From contig PLCS01000010.1 of assembly GCA_003134855.1 (NCBI GenBank), forward strand, positions 1-64,000: a DNA stretch of 64,000 bases, read 5' to 3'. The stretch is from Acidobacteriaceae bacterium (lineage in GTDB: Bacteria; Acidobacteriota; Terriglobia; Terriglobales; Acidobacteriaceae). Made by a program: the position numbers and the translations under genes. The notes beneath the pieces were generated by a model that saw only the letters and a list, made by a program, of their open reading frames with translations, was not told where the DNA came from and did not search any database. Positions 34,518 through 43,822 of the stretch are shown here, piece by piece (the first letter of the stretch is position 1; each line of letters begins with the position of its first letter).

Positions 34518-35660
34518 TCACGGCACAAACACCCGCAGCCGCACATGCCACTTGGTGCTTTGGCCCGGCTTCAGCGTCACCATCGCGGTGTCCATCGTGC
34601 CCCATTCCTTGCCGAAGGGATCGGCAAAGTTGTACTGGTGCTCGATGGCGGCAAAGTGCGCCATGGGCGGTGCGTACATCTGAATGGTCTTGATCTCCGG
34701 TGAGAGGCCCTCGATCTTGACCCCATAGTGGGCGGCCGGGTCGGTGATCACGACGGTCACGGCGCCGCCCTTCCAGTCCAGCGTGCTCCAGTTGTCGTCG
34801 AAGAACTCCTTGCCTAGCGCCACGCCGCCGGGGGCGCTGAGGTCATACCGGGTTCCCTTGACGGGCAGCAGCTTGCCCGTGGGGTAGACGTTCTTGTAGT
34901 TGTCCAACTCCGCCGTGAAGGCGCCGGGAATCTGCACCCTGGCCTGCGTGCGGTCGCCCGAGGGCAGGTTGAAGTAGGGATGCCATGCCAGCGCGAAAGG
35001 TTCCGCCTCGCTGCCCACGTTGTGCGCCACAATCGAGGCATCGACGGCCTCGGATGAGAGCGTGATGGTGACCACCAGGTCGGTCTTCGAGAGCCAGTGG
35101 CCGCCGAAGTTGCCGCCGTGAATCACGCCGGTAACCTGCTCGCCGCCCTCGACCTTCTTCACAACTACGTCGTCGGTCTTGGCCTTCAGGATCAACCCGT
35201 GCATGGCGTGGATGTCGCCGCCCGGTTGGCGGCCGTTGTTGGCCGGCAGAGTGATGGTGTGCCCCTGCCACTCAGTGGTCAGTGTCTTGGTGTCCGCCGA
35301 GAGCTTGCCGCGAATGCGGTTGGGATAAGGCGCCAGAAAGGCCGCGCCCAGCCGGTAGCCCAGATCGCCGAAGTCAGTGTCTTCCACGTCGAGCATCTTT
35401 TTGGCGCCGGCCAGATCGGGCGAGGCCAGCACATCGACATTGCCCTTGCCGGGAAAGTTGGCGGTGATCTGCAGAATCTCCATGCCGCGGCCGGGAGCAA
35501 GGGTGATGCTGGTGAACTCCGGCTTGGTGGTGCTGACAGCGTCGCGGGTGAGCTTGACGATGGGCTGGCCGCCGATCTCGGTGATGGCCTGGGCGTGGCC
35601 GGCGAGGGCTGTACCCGCCAGCAAGGGGAGCGAGGAAAGTGCGTAAACTAAGTGATTCAT
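34518..35660 (-). CDS. Exported aldose 1-epimerase family protein
   Basis: A 380-residue GalM-like mutarotase from ATG 35658-35660, selected because it yields a signal peptide (HLVYALSSLPLLAGTALAGHAQA). Family landmarks: NRIRGKL near the start of the domain, catalytic-region HAMHGL, LAWHPYFNLP, and the late Glu region IEGLSPEIKTIQMY. It interconverts alpha and beta anomers of sugars; export suggests work on periplasmic sugars. Monocistronic, divergent from the acyl-CoA synthetase gene. Confidence 0.85.
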   Translation of the reverse strand: MNHLVYALSSLPLLAGTALAGHAQAITEIGGQPIVKLTRDAVSTTKPEFTSITLAPGRGMEILQITANFPGKGNVDVLASPDLAGAKKMLDVEDTDFGDLGYRLGAAFLAPYPNRIRGKLSADTKTLTTEWQGHTITLPANNGRQPGGDIHAMHGLILKAKTDDVVVKKVEGGEQVTGVIHGGNFGGHWLSKTDLVVTITLSSEAVDASIVAHNVGSEAEPFALAWHPYFNLPSGDRTQARVQIPGAFTAELDNYKNVYPTGKLLPVKGTRYDLSAPGGVALGKEFFDDNWSTLDWKGGAVTVVITDPAAHYGVKIEGLSPEIKTIQMYAPPMAHFAAIEHQYNFADPFGKEWGTMDTAMVTLKPGQSTKWHVRLRVFVP

Positions 35661-35915
35661 CTCAAACCATCCTGGAAATGCCTTTGGATTTTCCGAAACC
35701 GTCTCCGCGCCAGGGCAACTTTCCCGGCGCCGGAAATCGTTTTCCGGATGCGATGCCATTCTACGCCAGGAGACCCGCCGAAAGCACGTGAGATTTGCAC
35801 GGCCTTCGGGCAGGCAGATGCAAAAGCGCTCCTGCCGCCCGTGAATTGTGGCCCAGATCACATTTAATCGTCAGGTAGGTTGGTATACACTTTCGTGGAG
35901 TTCAATACAAAAACC

Positions 35916-37565
35916 ATGCCTGTCGAAGAAAAACTTTGCACCCAGAGCTATACGTGCGGTCCCAGCCGCCCGCTCCTCGATCTGACCATCGGCGGCCTGC
36001 TCGCCCGCACCGCCGGCCGCTATCCCGACCGCCTCGCCGTGGTCTCCTGCCACCAGCAGAAGCGCCTCACCTGGGCCGAGCTCTCCGCCCAGGCCGACCG
36101 CGTCGCCCGCGGTCTTTGGTCGCTGGGCATACGCCGCGGCGACCGCATCGGCATCTGGTCCACCAATTGCATTGAGTGGGTCATGATGCACATGGGCTGC
36201 GCGCGCGCCGGAGCCGCCCTGGTCAACGTCAATCCGGCTTACCGCTCCCACGAGTTGCAATTCACCCTGCAACGCTCGCGCATGAAGGCTCTCTTCCTCT
36301 GGCACAAGGACCGGCACGCCGACTATGAGGAGATCCTCGGCCGCGCCCGCCACGGCTTTGACCATGAACTCCAGCACGTCATCTACTTTGACTCGCCGGA
36401 GTGGCCCGCACTGCTCGACGCCCCCGGCTGCCTGCCCGACCGCCTGCCTGACCACGTCGCCAGCGACGACATCGCCAACATTCAATACACCAGCGGCACC
36501 ACTGGATTGCCGAAGGGCGTCCTGCTCACCCATCACAACGTCGTCAACAACGGCCAGTTCCTCGCCCAGGGCTTTCATTACACCGAGATCGACAAGATCG
36601 TCGTCCCGGTGCCGCTCTTCCACTGCTTTGGCTGCGTCATCGGTACCATGTCCGCGGTCAACTCCGGCGCGGCCCTCATCCTGCCCAACTGGACCTTCGA
36701 CCCGCGCGCCACGCTCAAGGCCGTGCACGACGAGCGCGCCACCAGCGTCTACGGCGTGCCCGCAATGTACGTCGCCGAGTTCGCCCTGCCCGACTTCGCC
36801 ACCTTCGACCTGACCAGCCTGCGCACCGGTATGATGTCCGGCGCGCCCTGCCCCATCGAGCTGATGAAGCGCGTCCTCACGGAGATGCACATCGGCGAGC
36901 TGGTCATAGCTTATGGACAAACCGAGACCTCGCCCGTCACCACCATGTCCGACGCCGGCGACACCATCGAAGTCCGCGTCAACACCGTCGGCCGCGCCAT
37001 GCCCCAGACCGAGATTCAGATCGTCTCCACGGAGACCGGCGCGCAAGTGCCCATCGGTCAGCAGGGCGAGCTCTGCATTCGCGGCTACGCGCTGATGAAA
37101 GGCTACGACGGCGACCCCGAAGGCACCGCGCTGGTCATCAAAGAAGATGGCTGGCTGCGCACCGGCGACCTCGGCGTCATGCGCCCGGACGGCTGTTTGC
37201 GCATCACCGGACGGTCGCGCGACGTCATTATTCGCGGCGGCGAAAACATCTATCCCCGCGAGGTCGAGGAATTTCTCTACACCCACTCCAAGGTCGGCGA
37301 AGCGCAGGTCGTCGGCATCCCCCACGCCCGCCTCGGCGAAGTCGTCTGCGCCTGGGTCCGCCTGCAACCCGGAGTCGAAGCCACGGAAGAAGAGATCAAG
37401 GAGTTCTGCCAGGGCCAGATCGCCTACTACAAGATCCCCGAGCACGTCCGCTTTGTCACTGAGTTCCCCGCCACGCTAAGCGGCAAAATCCAGAAGTACA
37501 AAATCCGCGAATTCGAGATCGAAGCGCGGGGATTGCAGTCGGTGGCGAACGCAGCTACCGCGTAG
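35916..37565 (+). CDS. AMP-forming acyl-CoA synthetase (FadD-like)
   Basis: A 549-residue ANL-superfamily ligase. The P-loop YTSGTTGLPKG, the YGQTETSP adenylate motif, DGWLRTGDLG, GRSRDVIIRGGENIYP hinge, and catalytic lysine in LSGKIQKYKIRE are all present. It activates a fatty or related acid to acyl-AMP and then acyl-CoA. The start is uncertain: ATG 35916 is used; in-frame TTG 35880 and GTG 35895 are alternatives. Followed by a palindromic repeat that may serve as terminator. Confidence 0.9.
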   Translation: MPVEEKLCTQSYTCGPSRPLLDLTIGGLLARTAGRYPDRLAVVSCHQQKRLTWAELSAQADRVARGLWSLGIRRGDRIGIWSTNCIEWVMMHMGCARAGAALVNVNPAYRSHELQFTLQRSRMKALFLWHKDRHADYEEILGRARHGFDHELQHVIYFDSPEWPALLDAPGCLPDRLPDHVASDDIANIQYTSGTTGLPKGVLLTHHNVVNNGQFLAQGFHYTEIDKIVVPVPLFHCFGCVIGTMSAVNSGAALILPNWTFDPRATLKAVHDERATSVYGVPAMYVAEFALPDFATFDLTSLRTGMMSGAPCPIELMKRVLTEMHIGELVIAYGQTETSPVTTMSDAGDTIEVRVNTVGRAMPQTEIQIVSTETGAQVPIGQQGELCIRGYALMKGYDGDPEGTALVIKEDGWLRTGDLGVMRPDGCLRITGRSRDVIIRGGENIYPREVEEFLYTHSKVGEAQVVGIPHARLGEVVCAWVRLQPGVEATEEEIKEFCQGQIAYYKIPEHVRFVTEFPATLSGKIQKYKIREFEIEARGLQSVANAATA

Positions 37566-37574
37566 TTTTTCACT

Positions 37575-37600
37575 CCCAGGTCTCAAAATCGAGACCTGGG
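37575..37600. repeat. GAGACCTGGG palindromic repeat
   Basis: CCCAGGTCTC-AAAATC-GAGACCTGGG, a perfect 10-base-arm palindrome ten bases after the acyl-CoA synthetase stop. An identical copy, spacer included, is at 60794-60819. A degenerate form is at 41425-41455, and relatives lie inside the gene at 47764. It may act as a terminator here. Confidence 0.75.
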
Positions 37601-37658
37601 GAACCCGGCTGAAGTAGACTATTCTGGTAATGACTAATTGGCACCTTTTGGAGGTTCC

Positions 37659-38120
37659 ATGAGCATCATACCGTCGGCTGTACTGACTACTACTCAGATT
37701 ATTGGCGGACTTGTTGCGTCAGCAAAGAATGCTCTTGATCTTGCAAAGGCTTCATCAGACCACGCATTGAAAGGCGCTATCAGCGAACTTTACGACTCAA
37801 TGCTCGACGTAAAGGGGCGTGTACTTGACCTTGACGAAGAGAACCGCGCTCTGCGAGTTGCTCTGGACGAAAAGGGCAAATACGTTGGCCCAGTTACTCC
37901 TCATGGTTACTACTTTCAAGCCGGAGACAATGAACACCCGCTATGTCCAAGATGCTTTCAAGAAAAGCCGCAGAGAATTGCATTTATGACTGAACCTGAA
38001 AATTGGAATAATGGAGTTCGGCGAAAGTGCAAACTTTGCGGTAATTATATTTACGAGAAGCCGATGGTCTTGAATAGTGTTGGGCGGCATCCGACAAATG
38101 GAGGCTCATGGATGGTATAG
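37659..38120 (+). CDS. Small zinc-ribbon protein, unknown function
   Basis: A 153-residue protein from ATG 37659 with a GGAGG site 4 bases upstream. The N-terminal half is helical, with a coiled-coil-like stretch (about residues 45-70). The C-terminal half has CPRC and CKLC pairs about 31 residues apart, a zinc ribbon. AT content is higher than in the neighbours, which suggests acquisition by transfer. Similar small helical-plus-ribbon proteins are common orphans. Confidence 0.7.
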   Translation: MSIIPSAVLTTTQIIGGLVASAKNALDLAKASSDHALKGAISELYDSMLDVKGRVLDLDEENRALRVALDEKGKYVGPVTPHGYYFQAGDNEHPLCPRCFQEKPQRIAFMTEPENWNNGVRRKCKLCGNYIYEKPMVLNSVGRHPTNGGSWMV

Positions 38121-38638
38121 GGAAGGATGGGCTACCACGAACCTCGACCAGCCGTCTTTTTCTGATCCCTGTAAGACGATAAACCTCGATGGGCTGCTTT
38201 TCGTTTTCCTAACGGTCGCCGACAAATTCAATAAAAGTCAAGAAGCGTCAGGGCACGACTTCAGTCGTGCCGCCAGCAGCCCCCAAAAAAGTCAGGGCTT
38301 TAGCCCCTGCGTGTTTTTGCTTTTTCAAGAATGCCGTTCCAAACGGCGGGTGGCCCCGATCTCAGGGCTCTATCCCAACCAGAATGAGGGTGGCCCCGGT
38401 CCCTCGCTTTTAGGGACCGGGGAGACGATGAATCTCGACCAGCGGGTTTTTGTTCTCTTCAATTCCAGGTGGGTGGCGCACCCATGACTTCCCAAAAATG
38501 TGGGTGGCCCATCCTTCGCGTACTTGGCGAAGAGTAGGAGACCACGAACCCGGCCTGTGTGAATTCTGTCGCTTCAAATACCAAAGATTGACAAACCTTG
38601 TTATTCGGTCCAGCATCGAAGATGAGGAGGGCCTTCCC
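38121..38638. other. Intergenic block of repeats
   Basis: No gene supported. It holds a palindrome GGCACGACT-TC-AGTCGTGCC (38252-38271) and a second with 11-base arms CCCCGGTCCCT / AGGGACCGGGG (38394-38422). A degenerate unit containing ACCTCGA..AGC..TTTTC occurs three times (near 38138, 38176 and 38424). GGTGGCCC/GGTGGCGC motifs recur. Typical of the dispersed repeats in this half of the window. Confidence 0.6.
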
Positions 38639-38905
38639 ATGAATGTTTCGCTGACCCCTGAACTGGACAGTTTCGTTGCCGCCAAAGTCGAGTCGGGCCG
38701 CTACAACTCGGCCAGCGAAGTCGTCCGCGAGGCTCTGCGCCTGTTGGAAGATCATGACCGGGCGCGCGCCGCGCAGCTTGCCGGCTTCAATCAGGAGCTT
38801 GGCGCAAGATTGGCCTCGCTGGACCGCGGCGAGCGGGTCAGTCCGGAAGCAGCGCGAACACGGCTGGTGCAGAAGTCTAGCGAGCGGCGCAGGCTCATCG
38901 CATGA
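38639..38905 (+). CDS. parD: ParD-type antitoxin
   Basis: An 88-residue protein with the ribbon-helix-helix start (NVSLTPELDSFVAAKVESGRYNSASEVVREALRLLE), the standard CC2985/ParD signature, and a charged C-terminal tail that would wrap the toxin. GAGGAGG precedes ATG. It overlaps the toxin start by four bases (ATGA), the normal toxin-antitoxin layout, and probably represses its own operon. Confidence 0.93.
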   Translation: MNVSLTPELDSFVAAKVESGRYNSASEVVREALRLLEDHDRARAAQLAGFNQELGARLASLDRGERVSPEAARTRLVQKSSERRRLIA

Positions 38906-39210
38906 AGGAGTACGTCCTCAGTACCGGCGCTGACCTGGACCTGGACGAGATCTGGGAGTACATCGCACAAGACAACATCGCAGCCGCCGACCGCTGGATC
39001 GACAAGCTCTTCGATGCCTTTGACAAACTGGCCCGAAACCCCGGAATGGGTCACAAGCGCCAGGATCTTACCGCTTATCCCATCCTCTTTTGGCCGGTAG
39101 GCGCATACCTGATTCTCTACCGCGTTCAAAAAGAGTTCATTGAGATTGTGGCCGTAACCCAAGGCGCGCGGGATATCCCTTCGTTTTTACGCCAGCGCAC
39201 CCAAGGATAA
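38902..39210 (+). CDS. parE: ParE-type toxin
   Basis: A 102-residue RelE/ParE-fold toxin: LDEIWEYIAQDNIAAADRWIDKL, PGMGHKRQDL, PILFWPVGAYLILYRV and the late ARDIPSFL. ParE toxins inhibit DNA gyrase. It is coupled to the antitoxin by overlap. The pair lies between repeat blocks and next to argS, in otherwise stable chromosome. Confidence 0.92.
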   Translation: MKEYVLSTGADLDLDEIWEYIAQDNIAAADRWIDKLFDAFDKLARNPGMGHKRQDLTAYPILFWPVGAYLILYRVQKEFIEIVAVTQGARDIPSFLRQRTQG

Positions 39211-39254
39211 GCCACCCGGATCTGGCGGGTGGCCCATGTCTGACCACTAAAGTT

Positions 39255-39277
39255 GGGTGCCCCACCCTCGCCGCGTT
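39255..39277 (+). repeat. GGGTGCCCCACCC repeat
   Basis: A 23-base sequence beginning GGGTGCCCCACCC and ending CGCCGCGTT. It recurs exactly at 54360-54382, again just downstream of a coding gene. The first 13 bases are a near-palindrome. Confidence 0.7.
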
Positions 39278-39355
39278 CATAAGCCGCAAACCCGTCCACA
39301 AGCTGGTTTCTGTTAGAATCACCATGAAAATCAAGGATTTCCGAGGCATACCGAC

Positions 39356-41368
39356 GTGTATCAGGAACTGCAAAAACGATTTGAGCAGCATCTCCGCGAA
39401 GTTCTGGCGGCAAAGTACAATCTGGAGCTTGCAACCATCCCGCTGGAGATTCCGCCTGATCTGAAGTTTGGCGAGCTGGCCACGCCCATCGCCTTCGAGC
39501 TGGCGCGCAAGCTGCGCAAAGCGCCCAAGATCATCGCGCAGGAGATCGTGGCCGCACTTGCCGGGCTGGAGGGCTTTGCCGGCTTCGAAGTTGCCGGCGC
39601 GGGCTACATCAATGCGCGGCTGGACCGGGCTGCGGGCGCGCGCATGACTGCTCTAGGCGAGCAGGAGCACTCGTCCAAAGGGCTGCTCCATGCAATGGTC
39701 GAGCACACCAGCATCAATCCCAACAAGGCCGCGCACATCGGCCACCTGCGCAACGCGATTCTCGGAGATACCTTCGTGCGCCTGCTGCGCGCCGCCGGCC
39801 AAAAGGTGGACGTGCAGAATTACATTGATAACACCGGCGTGCAGGTGGCCGATGTGGTGGTGGGCTTCCTGCATTTGGAAGGCAAGTCTGTGGCTGAAGT
39901 TCGCCAACTCATCGTTGACTGTGAAGCACGCGCCGAAGGCGCAGTTGGCCGCACCGCAGGTGCCATTGATTACTACTGCTGGGATTTGTATGCGCGGACC
40001 TCGCAGTGGTACACGAGCGGCACAGACGAGGAGAACGAAGCGCGGAAGAAGCTGCGCTACGAGACGCTGCACGAGTTAGAGCGCGGCGGCAATGAGACGG
40101 CGGAGATCGCGGAGTTAGTTTCCACGGCGGTCTTGCGGCGGCATTTGGAAACCATGCTGCGGCTGGACATCGGGTATGATTTTCTGCCCCGCGAGAGCGA
40201 AATTCTGCACTTAAAGTTTTGGGAAGCTGCCTTCGCGCAACTGAAAGAAAAGGGCGTGCTCTACTACGAGAACGAAGGCAAGAACAAAGGCTGCTGGGTG
40301 ATGACGCGGCCCGGCTCGGAGATCGCCGAGGGCGATCTTAACGAAGATGCTAAAGTTATTGTCCGGTCGAACGGAACAGTAACTTATGTCGGCAAGGACA
40401 TAGCCTATCACTTGTGGAAGTTTGGCCTGTTGGGCAAGGACTTTGGTTATAAGCCGTTCTTTACTTACCCCGATCATGAGTGCTGGATTTCGGCTGAGCA
40501 GGGCGATGAGCCTCACCCGCAATTTGGCGGAGCGCAGGCAATTTATAACGTGATCGACGCGCGCCAGAGCGACCCGCAGGCCAATGTGATTCAGGCGCTG
40601 CGCGGGATGGGATACACCGATCAGGCGGATCGCTATACGCACTTCAGTTATGAGATGGTGGCGCTGACGCCGCGCTGCGCCGTCGAGTTAGGCTATGAGG
40701 TTTCCGAGGAAGACTTGAAGCGCCCTTACATCGAAGTCAGCGGGCGCAAGGGCTTTGGCGTCAAGGCCGACGACCTGATCGACAAACTCATCGCCGCGAC
40801 CCGCGCCGAGGTGGACGCGCGCCAGACCGGCGGCGCGGAGGCCGAAGCCGCCCGGCCGCGCATCGCGGAGCAGATCGCCATCGGCGCGCTGCGCTACTTC
40901 ATGCTCAAGTTCACGCGTAACTCGGTCATCGCCTTCGACTTCAAGGACGCACTGAGCTTTGAAGGCGAGACCGGGCCGTATATTCAGTACGCGGTGGTGC
41001 GGGCGAGGAATATCTTCCGCAAGGCGGGGACGACGCCGGAAGCAGAATTAGCGGAGTTTGCGAAGTTAGCGGAGTTAGACGGCTACTTTCATGGTGAGGA
41101 CGCGGAAGACATCTGGGCGCTGTGGCTGCGGTCGGCGCGGCGGACGCTGGTGCTGGAGCAGTGCATTGCAACCTCCGAGCCGGCCCATCTGGCCAAGCAC
41201 GCCTTCCAGTTAGCGCAGGAGTTCAATAACTTCTATCACAAGCACCACATCCTGACCGAAGAAGACTCGGCGCGGAAAACTTTCTTGCTGGCGACGGCCG
41301 CGGTTGCGCTGCGGGAGTTAGTGCTGGCGCTGAGTTGGCTGGGCATCGAAAGCCCGGAGGCAATGTAA
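39356..41368 (+). CDS. argS: Arginyl-tRNA synthetase
   Basis: A 670-residue class I synthetase charging tRNA-Arg. It starts at GTG 39356. It has the N-terminal additional domain (1-120), the HIGH motif (AAHIGHLRN, about residue 125), YIDNTGVQVADVV, a KMSK-region equivalent (SGRKGFGVKADDL) and the C-terminal anticodon-binding domain starting near FMLKFTRN. It is somewhat longer than the usual 550-600 residues because of inserts in the catalytic domain. Confidence 0.95.
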   Translation: MYQELQKRFEQHLREVLAAKYNLELATIPLEIPPDLKFGELATPIAFELARKLRKAPKIIAQEIVAALAGLEGFAGFEVAGAGYINARLDRAAGARMTALGEQEHSSKGLLHAMVEHTSINPNKAAHIGHLRNAILGDTFVRLLRAAGQKVDVQNYIDNTGVQVADVVVGFLHLEGKSVAEVRQLIVDCEARAEGAVGRTAGAIDYYCWDLYARTSQWYTSGTDEENEARKKLRYETLHELERGGNETAEIAELVSTAVLRRHLETMLRLDIGYDFLPRESEILHLKFWEAAFAQLKEKGVLYYENEGKNKGCWVMTRPGSEIAEGDLNEDAKVIVRSNGTVTYVGKDIAYHLWKFGLLGKDFGYKPFFTYPDHECWISAEQGDEPHPQFGGAQAIYNVIDARQSDPQANVIQALRGMGYTDQADRYTHFSYEMVALTPRCAVELGYEVSEEDLKRPYIEVSGRKGFGVKADDLIDKLIAATRAEVDARQTGGAEAEAARPRIAEQIAIGALRYFMLKFTRNSVIAFDFKDALSFEGETGPYIQYAVVRARNIFRKAGTTPEAELAEFAKLAELDGYFHGEDAEDIWALWLRSARRTLVLEQCIATSEPAHLAKHAFQLAQEFNNFYHKHHILTEEDSARKTFLLATAAVALRELVLALSWLGIESPEAM

Positions 41369-41424
41369 GCACCTGCGGTGCGGCCAATCGCTCACTATTC
41401 GTTCGCAGAAGGTTCATGGATTCA

Positions 41425-41455
41425 CAGGTCCCAAAATCGGAACCTTGGGCACCCA
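41425..41455. repeat. Degenerate GAGACCTGGG-type palindrome
   Basis: CAGGTCCCAAAATCGGAACC followed by TTGGGCACCC is a decayed copy of the palindrome at 37575 and 60794, with the same AAAATC spacer. It lies between convergent argS and pepA. Confidence 0.55.
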
Positions 41456-41512
41456 GATTTGTGGTTCGTTGCAGCTTTCCGAAAAGCTTTGCCTATAGCT
41501 AGAAGCTGGCAG

Positions 41513-43036
41513 CTAATAGCTCCTCACCCACTCCAGGATTGAGCGCACCGCGACGCCGCTGGGGCCTTTGGCGATATAGGGTTTGCTCTCTTCGACCCAG
41601 GCCAGGCCGGCGATGTCGAGATGAATCCAGGGGGTGTCTTCAACGAAGACTTTGAGGAACTCGGCTGCTGTAATCGCTCCGCCCCAGCGTCCGCCAGTGT
41701 TCTTGATGTCGCCGATATCGGACTTGATCTGCTCGGCGTACTCCTCACCCAGCGGCAGGCGCCAGAAGTTTTCACCGGATGTGGCCAGGGCGGCGTTGAA
41801 CTTGGCCCAAATCTCTTCGTCGTTGGAGAAAGCGCCGGCGTTGATATAACCGAGAGCGACGACGCACGCGCCGGTCAGCGTGGCGGCGTCGATCAGGTGG
41901 GTTGCGCCTAACTGACGGGCATAGGTCAGCCCATCGGCCAGTACGAGCCGGCCTTCGGCGTCGGTGTTAATGATTTCGATGGTTTTTCCCGGCTGGTCAG
42001 CCGAAAATGGCATCGCCGTCTGCACGTCGCCGGGCTTTTGCGCGGTGCCGGAGGGCATATTTTCCGCGGCGCAGATGACGGCGATCACGCGCACGCGGGG
42101 CTTGAGCAGCGCGATGGCGCGCATGGCGCCGATCATCGCCGCGCCGCCGGCCATGTCGTACTTCATCTGCTCCATCTTATCGGCCGGCTTGATGGAGATG
42201 CCGCCGGAGTCGAAGGTGATGCCCTTGCCAACCAGGCCCAGCACCGGGCCTTCGCTTACACCTTCCGGCTCATAGCGCAACACAATCAGCGCGGGCGGCT
42301 CGGCGGAGCCTTGCGAGACGCTCCAGAATGCGCCCATCTTCAGCTCGTGCAGCTTTTCGGTGGAGTAGGTATTACAATTCAGGCCGACTTCCTCGGACAT
42401 CTGCACGGCACGGCGGCTGAGGATGGTGGGGGTCATTTTGTTGCCCGGCTCGTTGACCAGCGTGCGGGTGAAGTTCTGGCTCTCGCCGATAATGATGGCT
42501 TCGGCGAAGGCGGCTTCGAGGGCTGCATGATCGGCACTGGCGGGCGCGGCCAGGGTAAAGGACTCGACGCTCTGGTCCTTGCGGTCGCTGCGATAGGTGT
42601 CGGGGTCGAAGTCACCGACGAAAGCTCCCTCGACCGCGGCTCTTGTGCAGCTCGCCGCGGGAAGCAGTTCCGATTCAGGCAACGCGAAGACCAGCTCCCG
42701 AATGGCGCGCGGCTTGACGAAGCGAACGGCGGTTCCGGCGGCGTTGCGCACCTTATCCGCCGTGGCCTTGGCTTGCTTGCCCAGGCCGACGAGGAGCAGG
42801 CGCTTGGCGGCCACTCCGGCCGGGGCGTGCAGCAGCACCGTCTCGTTGGCGCCGGCCTTGTATTCGCCGCTGGCGAGCACGGAGGCGGCAGCGGCCTGGA
42901 CGGCAGCGTCTGTGGTCAGCAGCAGGGGCTGGGGCTTGGCGTCGGGGGCTTTCGAGGTTTGGGTGTCGGCGGCCAGGACGGCCAGCACTTCGGTTCCGAT
43001 TCCGGCAAGGGGGGAGAAAGAAAGTTGCGTATTCAT
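41513..43036 (-). CDS. pepA: Leucyl aminopeptidase (M17)
   Basis: A 507-residue M17 aminopeptidase. The second of two adjacent ATGs (43036) has better spacing to the GAGG site. The C-terminal catalytic domain shows VGKGITFDSGGISIKPAD, YDMAGGAAMIG and the signature NTDAEGRLVLADGL with the metal ligands. It removes N-terminal residues from peptides using two divalent metals, as a cytoplasmic hexamer. The N-terminal macro-like domain (about 1-170) is divergent, as usual. Confidence 0.95.
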   Translation of the reverse strand: MNTQLSFSPLAGIGTEVLAVLAADTQTSKAPDAKPQPLLLTTDAAVQAAAASVLASGEYKAGANETVLLHAPAGVAAKRLLLVGLGKQAKATADKVRNAAGTAVRFVKPRAIRELVFALPESELLPAASCTRAAVEGAFVGDFDPDTYRSDRKDQSVESFTLAAPASADHAALEAAFAEAIIIGESQNFTRTLVNEPGNKMTPTILSRRAVQMSEEVGLNCNTYSTEKLHELKMGAFWSVSQGSAEPPALIVLRYEPEGVSEGPVLGLVGKGITFDSGGISIKPADKMEQMKYDMAGGAAMIGAMRAIALLKPRVRVIAVICAAENMPSGTAQKPGDVQTAMPFSADQPGKTIEIINTDAEGRLVLADGLTYARQLGATHLIDAATLTGACVVALGYINAGAFSNDEEIWAKFNAALATSGENFWRLPLGEEYAEQIKSDIGDIKNTGGRWGGAITAAEFLKVFVEDTPWIHLDIAGLAWVEESKPYIAKGPSGVAVRSILEWVRSY

Positions 43037-43071
43037 CATTTCCTCAGTGTATTCTTCGGGTTATCAGCCAG

Positions 43072-43623
43072 TCACCGCCCGCCGTGGTGCTTGCTGGCGT
43101 TGATGGCGGAGCGGGCCTCCCGGTCGGCTTCGCGGCTGCGCTCTGTCTCGCGCTTGTCCCAGTCCTGCTTGCCCTTGGCCACGGCCAGTTCGCATTTGAC
43201 CCGTCCGTTGCGGAAGTAAAGCCGGGTAGGGATGAGCGTGTGGCCCTTGATCTGCGTCTTCGATAGTAGCTTGCGAACCTCGGCGCTGTGCAGCAGCAGC
43301 TTGCGGGTTCGGGTGGCGTCGTGGTTGGAGATGTTGCCGTGGGAGTACGGGCCGATATGAAGATTGAGCAGGAAAGCCTCGCCGTTCTGGATGAGGCCAT
43401 AGGAGTCTTTGAGGTTGGCCTTGCCCTCGCGGATCGACTTGACCTCCGTCCCGCGCAGGCTGACGCCGGCCTCGAACTTCTCCAGCAGAAAGTAGTTGTG
43501 GCTGGCGGCGCGATTGTGCGCGGCGTCCCGTTCGCCGCTGGCCACCGGGTCGCGGGGCCGGGTCGGCTTCTGGGGGCCGGGAGCGGTTGGCTGAACGATC
43601 ACGTGGCTGGTTTGGCGCGCCAT
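43072..43623 (-). CDS. smpB: SsrA-binding protein SmpB
   Basis: A 183-residue SmpB from ATG 43621-43623. It carries the core NYFLLEKFEAGVSLRGTEVKSIREGKANLKDSY, HIGPYSHGN, and the basic tail ending in SREADREAR. It binds tmRNA for trans-translation. About 30 extra residues precede the core, rich in Pro and Arg. The tmRNA gene itself is not visible here. Divergent from the secretin gene over a 200-base gap. Confidence 0.95.
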   Translation of the reverse strand: MARQTSHVIVQPTAPGPQKPTRPRDPVASGERDAAHNRAASHNYFLLEKFEAGVSLRGTEVKSIREGKANLKDSYGLIQNGEAFLLNLHIGPYSHGNISNHDATRTRKLLLHSAEVRKLLSKTQIKGHTLIPTRLYFRNGRVKCELAVAKGKQDWDKRETERSREADREARSAINASKHHGGR

Positions 43624-43822
43624 GGGGAAGCATCCTCGAATCTTCATCGTAGCATCGGCGCGGGTTTTGGCTATGCAGCAGCGGGGATGAGCTAAAATGG
43701 AACATTGCAGGATGGGAAGTATCACCCACAGGAATTGCGACAGGAATTGCGTCCGGGGCGGCCAAGGCAGCCCGCAAGGGTCCGAGGAGAAGCGCGGGCC
43801 AGAAAAGACGCCTGGGAGTTCG

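Noticed and set aside
35871..37445. Leftward open frame of 524 codons opposite the acyl-CoA synthetase
   Set aside because: It is the antisense shadow of a gene with all family motifs; composition is Asp/Gly/Ala-rich without domains.
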